From Ochromonadaceae sp. CCMP2298 (lineage: Eukaryota; Sar; Synurophyceae; Ochromonadales; Ochromonadaceae), in the NCBI GenBank assembly GCA_026770595.1, contig MU634759.1:1-10328 (forward strand): a stretch of DNA of 10,328 nt, given 5' to 3'. The translations under genes and the position numbers were made by a program. The notes below the pieces were generated by a model. The model was not told the DNA's origin and ran no database searches. It was given only the letters and a program-made list of their open reading frames with translations. Below are positions 7,190-10,328 of the stretch, piece after piece (the first letter of the stretch is position 1; each line of letters begins with the position of its first letter).

Positions 7190-7599
7190 TGCAGACGTTT
7201 CGCGGGGCCGAGGGTGCTGTGAACCCGGTAGTGGCAGGTGCCTCGGGCTTCGCTCGGGGCGACCCGTTTCTTGGAGCACCACGGTGGACGGGGAATTAGC
7301 CCAGCCTGGGAATTAGCCCCAGGCTGATGAGGGGTTTTGAGTGGCCCTCGGGATTCGCCTCCTGCACGGGCAGGAGAAGGAGTTCCTGGAGCTCCGAGTG
7401 CGGCGCGACAGCGTCGAGACGCAGGGCGGATGCAGGGACAGGCACAACCTTGCCTGCTGACTCCCCGACACCAACAGTGCGGGAAATTTTTGGCAACAAG
7501 AAGAACTGAAAGAGAGGAAATTCAGGGGCTTAGCAAAATCTTCGAAGGCTCCCTAAGATATTCAACTTACCGTTACAGTTGTTCAAGTTCAGCGATCGA
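7190..7599 (+). other. GC-rich leader of the retroelement-like unit, no supported gene
   Basis: Base composition jumps to GC-rich at about 7190 and stays so to the end of the window. The leader contains an imperfect direct repeat GGGAATTAGCCC, a hairpin AGCCTGGG/CCCAGGCT at 7303-7325 and another CTCCTGC/GCAGGAG at 7359-7376. A pyrimidine-poor but plausible splice acceptor, TTACCGTTACAG, ends at 7578, 21 bp before the Gag-like ATG, so a spliced leader exon is possible. Two overlapping plus-strand frames in 7327-7651 show no protein-like features. An LTR cannot be confirmed because the other end of the element is outside the window. Confidence 0.45.
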
Positions 7600-9615
7600 A
7601 TGTCATTCTCCTCGCTCATCTCCAAGTATCCTGCAGCTGGGGGATACCTGAAAGAGGCAATGGCCTTGCTCTCCGAGGCTCCCGCGGCGCTGAGCGACAC
7701 CAACTGCGAGGTGGTCGCGACAGCAGCTGTGCCAGACGGCACCATCTTCCTGCTCCCTCTGCTCGACACGGCGCTGGCTCTACTGCCCCCGTGCACGCAG
7801 CTGCTCACCTATGGCCAGCTGATCCTGCTGCTCAAAGGGAAGCACAGGAAGACGGAGACAGAGTACGACCTCGTGTGCAATATCGTGGGAGGGGCGCAGC
7901 TCGCAGAGGCTCAGCTGACAGAGAGGCAGACGGGCATCACGTTCAGGAAGGTCGTGAGCGTGCTCGTGCCAAGCGCTTGGCTGCTGTAGGAGGCCAAGAC
8001 GGCTGGCCTGTTCAAGACCCCAGCGGCCCCGGGCGCACACACAGGTAATGCTACTGTTGCTGATAACCCGTCGCTAGCTCGTGGCCGTGATCTGGAGGGC
8101 AACGTCTGGTCCTGCACGGACAAGAGAGGGGCGCAGCTGAAGCTGCAGAGGATCATGGCGGTCTAGCGCCTGTGCTCCAGGGCCTGGACTGACCGGTACG
8201 TGACCGACGGACTCGTAATCAACGACGAGCTTCTACAGCAGACCTGCATGGCACTGTTCGCGACGGGTGAAAAGCACCCAGCCGAGCACCCCGATGCAGG
8301 CCTGCATCTGTACTCCGCACTCCGCCCGCTCACCGTGATGAAGACCGGCTTCGGGGAGGAGTCTAAGTTCCAGGCTGCCCTCATGCTGAGGTTCGACAGC
8401 CTGGACCACTCGAAGATGTCGGTCATGGACTTCCAGGAGCCGGACAAGGGAGAGCCGGCGACGCTGTTCGAGCGAGACCGCTACTCCACCGCGATGCGCT
8501 GCAAGCTGCGCAACGCCCTGGAGTTCGTAGAGACGTTATTTCAGGCGTTCTCGCACCCCGACTTCGGGGGCACGCTGCAGCCACTCACCAACTCCCTCAA
8601 CAAGGACACGAGCCTGTGGAACAGGTTTCAAGACCCCTTCCTGCTCTTCCGCGTCAGCCTGATGCTGCAGCGGTTCTCGGAGGAGGTGCGCTCGCAGAAG
8701 ACCTGCACCGTCGACAATGCGATCTCGCTGGCCACGGGCAAGGGCTGTGCTGCCCTCCTACGGGCACTCGCCACTAGCACCGTGGGGCACGCTGTTGCGC
8801 TCACGGACGGCTGGACGGAGGGCACGCACGAACACGGCCTATACTGGGCCATCAAGCAGCGCGCGACGCCGGCCCCCAGCGCGGGAGGAGAGCTCAAGCG
8901 CGGCAGAGAGGGGGACACCCCTATTCCCGACACCAAGCCCATCAACGCAGCGGGCAGCTCAGCCGCAGCCAAGGCTGCCACAGCCGCTGCAGCCCTGCTC
9001 AAGGGGCCCAAGAGCATCCTGCACTGCGTCCACCACGTCATGGGCAAGCTCGGCGTCAAGGACGAGAGCGGTAAGACGGCGGGCTGTGGCAAGTCCTCGG
9101 TGGAGTGCAAGTACAGGCACACCGACGTGCTCAGCTCCCTGACCAAGGAGCAGGCACTGCAGTGCACCCAGGTCAAGCTCTCGGACCCGGCGCTGGCGAG
9201 CAACTTCCTGAAGGCCGTGAAGGCCAAGACGGACTGGAAGTCCCCGGCACCGGAGGGCGAGGACGGACACAAAGGGCCGGGCAGTGCGGTGGGCAAACCC
9301 CCTCGTAGAGCCTGGGCCCACGGAAACGGCCCACCCAAGAGGCGGGGACCAGCAACGGCCCACCCTTGCGATGGGGACCGATCCTGGCCCTCCCCAGGGG
9401 CGGGGACCGACACCGTCCAACAAGCCCACGAGTGCACCCCCTACCGAGCCCTGCCTCAGCGACAGGAGCACGGAGGGGAAAGACGTGGCACGGCGCCGAC
9501 CGCCAGCCTCCCAGGGGGACAGGACGGCGGTGCAACTGCACACACCCCCCCAGGGGCGTGTGGTGCGGCGGGTAGGGCTCCCAGCAGACGAGGGCGACCA
9601 GCCTGCGGGTACTGA
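7600..9615 (+). pseudogene. Gag-like ORF of a retroelement, two in-frame TAG codons
   Basis: A single frame runs from ATG 7600 to TGA 9613-9615 (671 codon positions), interrupted by TAG at 7987-7989 (codon 130) and 8164-8166 (codon 189). It shows strong GC-rich coding-type codon use on both sides of each stop and no enzymatic motif. In order: an Ala/Leu-rich N-terminal domain; a large mainly helical region (8200-8870) with many Phe/Leu/Arg residues, as in capsid-like proteins; a Pro/Ala-rich linker with LKRGREGD and an Ala run; then at 9025-9120 a Cys/His cluster C-x19-C-x6-C-x3-H (HCVHH...GCGKSSVECKYRH), like a CCCH-type nucleocapsid finger; then Pro/Gly/Arg-rich sequence. Known: Gag proteins of several protist and algal retroelements end in such a finger. 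Both TAGs read as CAG to TAG. From somewhere in 9221-9612 the true frame probably changes to that of the next ORF. The element family is not recognised. Confidence 0.55.
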
Positions 9616-9946
9616 ACCTCCAGCTGGGTGGACCAGACCGGCAACCGGGCAGCCCTGGAGCAATCCCCTCACGCAGCCCTGCCCCATGGACGCCGACGCT
9701 GCCGACGCAGCAGGCGACTCCAGCAGTGGCTGGGAGGAGGGGGGTGGGGCTCCGGGCTCGCACCAGTCGTGGATGGATCACCCACAGTGGTTGTCTACCC
9801 CAGAGAGGTGGGAAGCACGTAAAACACGCTTCGCCCCCCTAGAGCCGCAGGCCACCCCCATCGTGGAGGCCCCGGTGGAGACCGAGGAAGACGGCAGCGA
9901 GGGGAGTGACGACGAGTCCTTTATCCCGTGCGCGACCTCTGCGTGA
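9221..9946 (+). CDS. Pro-rich and acidic Gag tail in a second frame
   Basis: This +1 frame relative to the Gag-like ORF is open from 9221 to TGA 9944-9946. It encodes a Pro/Gly/Gln-rich part with short reiterated motifs (GGDQQRP, MGTDPGPPQGRGPTP), then DADAADAAGDSSSGW, WMDHPQWLSTPERWE and a strongly acidic end (ETEEDGSEGSDDE). There is no good own start codon near its beginning. The biased but ordered composition past 9615, where the Gag-like frame has stopped, suggests that it is the real C-terminal continuation, joined by a frameshift mutation or a programmed +1 shift somewhere in the 9221-9612 overlap. What the tail does cannot be told from sequence. Confidence 0.45.
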   Translation, partial: RPRRTGSPRHRRARTDTKGRAVRWANPLVEPGPTETAHPRGGDQQRPTLAMGTDPGPPQGRGPTPSNKPTSAPPTEPCLSDRSTEGKDVARRRPPASQGDRTAVQLHTPPQGRVVRRVGLPADEGDQPAGTEPPAGWTRPATGQPWSNPLTQPCPMDADAADAAGDSSSGWEEGGGAPGSHQSWMDHPQWLSTPERWEARKTRFAPLEPQATPIVEAPVETEEDGSEGSDDESFIPCATSA

Positions 9947-10328
9947 TCGACACGCTGCGGGCGCGCATGAACGTGCTGTTCCCCGCATCCCGATCGGCGA
10001 TATCGCACGGCTCTGCCCTGGCGCTCATCGAGCGGGCCTACAAGGCCAACCACTTCGACTCGAACCTCGACATCGCCATCGCGGCTGTGGGGCTGTTCGC
10101 CTTCGACGAGGCGGCCCTACAGAGGGACTCACGTGCGTTCGACGAGTGCGGTGGGGACCTGGTGGAGCTGGCGCGCAGGCGCATCGACGCCAGGCGACCC
10201 GAGCGCTTCAACGTCGGGCGCGTGGAGGCGTGCATCAGCAGAGACGACCCGGAGAGGGCGCGACTGCTGCAGTTTTTACAGTACGGGGTGGACCCACGAC
10301 CCCTACTGCCCCCCGAGTTTGTCGCCAA
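9910..10328 (+). CDS. Start of downstream retroelement ORF (pol-like), truncated by window end
   Basis: This frame is open from 9910, after a TGA at 9907, to the end of the window: about 139 codons. It overlaps the preceding ORF by 37 bp in the -1 frame. It encodes a helical, Arg/Ala/Leu-rich sequence with FPASRSAISHGSALALIERA, SNLDIAIAAVGLFAFD, RRRIDARRPERFNVG and, at the edge, LLQFLQYGVDPRPLLPPEF. No protease, reverse-transcriptase or integrase motif is reached before the window ends. The first ATG in frame is at 9967. The overlap and phase are those expected of Gag followed by Pol; the final segment could lead into a reverse transcriptase, but that is inference from position only. The 37-bp overlap shows no canonical X-XXY-YYZ slippery heptamer. 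Confidence 0.5.

Noticed and set aside
7303-7325. GC hairpin as a transcription terminator
   Set aside because: The sequence is eukaryotic and no U-tract follows; a Rho-independent terminator makes no sense here.
8628-9687. Long minus-strand open frames (over 200 residues) opposite the Gag-like ORF
   Set aside because: GC-rich coding DNA commonly leaves the antisense frames open. Their translations are Pro/Gly/Arg/Ser-rich without domain structure.
1-10328. CRISPR arrays, tRNA and rRNA genes, bacterial operons
   Set aside because: No regularly spaced repeat-spacer array, no recognisable tRNA or rRNA segment, and spliced eukaryotic genes throughout.

Overview
This is eukaryotic nuclear DNA. 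The first gene can only be read through by removing four short GT-AG introns (66-98 nt), and the rest of the window is a pile-up of transposable elements in varying states of decay. The sequence does not name the organism. Short introns, a secretory C2H2 membrane protein of a type I associate with plants, algae and other protists, and a Harbinger element with separate transposase and Myb-like genes would fit an alga, an oomycete-like protist or a fungus-like lineage. I would not go further than that.

Layout. (1) 239-1389, plus strand: one apparently intact five-exon host gene for a 282-residue secretory or membrane protein with a C2H2 finger, a Cys-rich middle and a C-terminal membrane segment. 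(2) 1650-1930: gene-free DNA with a purine/G-rich tandem repeat and a 62-bp near-perfect palindrome. (3) 1934-5136: a 16-bp inverted repeat brackets AT-rich DNA that holds a nearly complete PIF/Harbinger DNA transposon at 2282-5006. That element has imperfect terminal inverted repeats and flanking TAA triplets. Its transposase (2680-3825, plus) and Myb/SANT-like partner (3903-4789, minus) lie tail to tail. Both genes are broken: the transposase by two in-frame stops, the Myb-like gene by a 26-bp tandem duplication. (4) 5137-5700: GGTCGGGT-rich inverted repeats and other small palindromes, no gene. (5) 5704-7076, minus strand: a broken, probably transposon-derived gene of a family I recognise by motifs but cannot name, with one clear 123-nt intron and one frameshift. 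(6) About 7190-10328: an abrupt change to GC-rich sequence with the 5' part of a retroelement-like unit. It holds a Gag-like ORF interrupted by two in-frame TAG codons and carrying a C-x19-C-x6-C-x3-H cluster, an acidic Gag-tail-like ORF in another frame, and a further ORF overlapping it in the -1 frame that runs off the window.

How the parts work together. In the Harbinger family the DDE transposase and the Myb-like protein act jointly, the Myb-like protein binding subterminal DNA and helping bring the transposase to it. Both genes and candidate binding repeats at both ends are present here, but no intact protein of either kind can be made from this copy. The retroelement ORFs would give a capsid/nucleocapsid-like protein followed by an enzymatic polyprotein, of which only about 139 codons are visible.

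Most notable: the Harbinger copy delimited from target site to target site with its exact lesions; three TAG codons in two unrelated mobile genes, all readable as CAG-to-TAG changes; the perfect 30-bp-arm palindrome; and two gene families (minus-strand gene, GC-rich retroelement) that I cannot assign.
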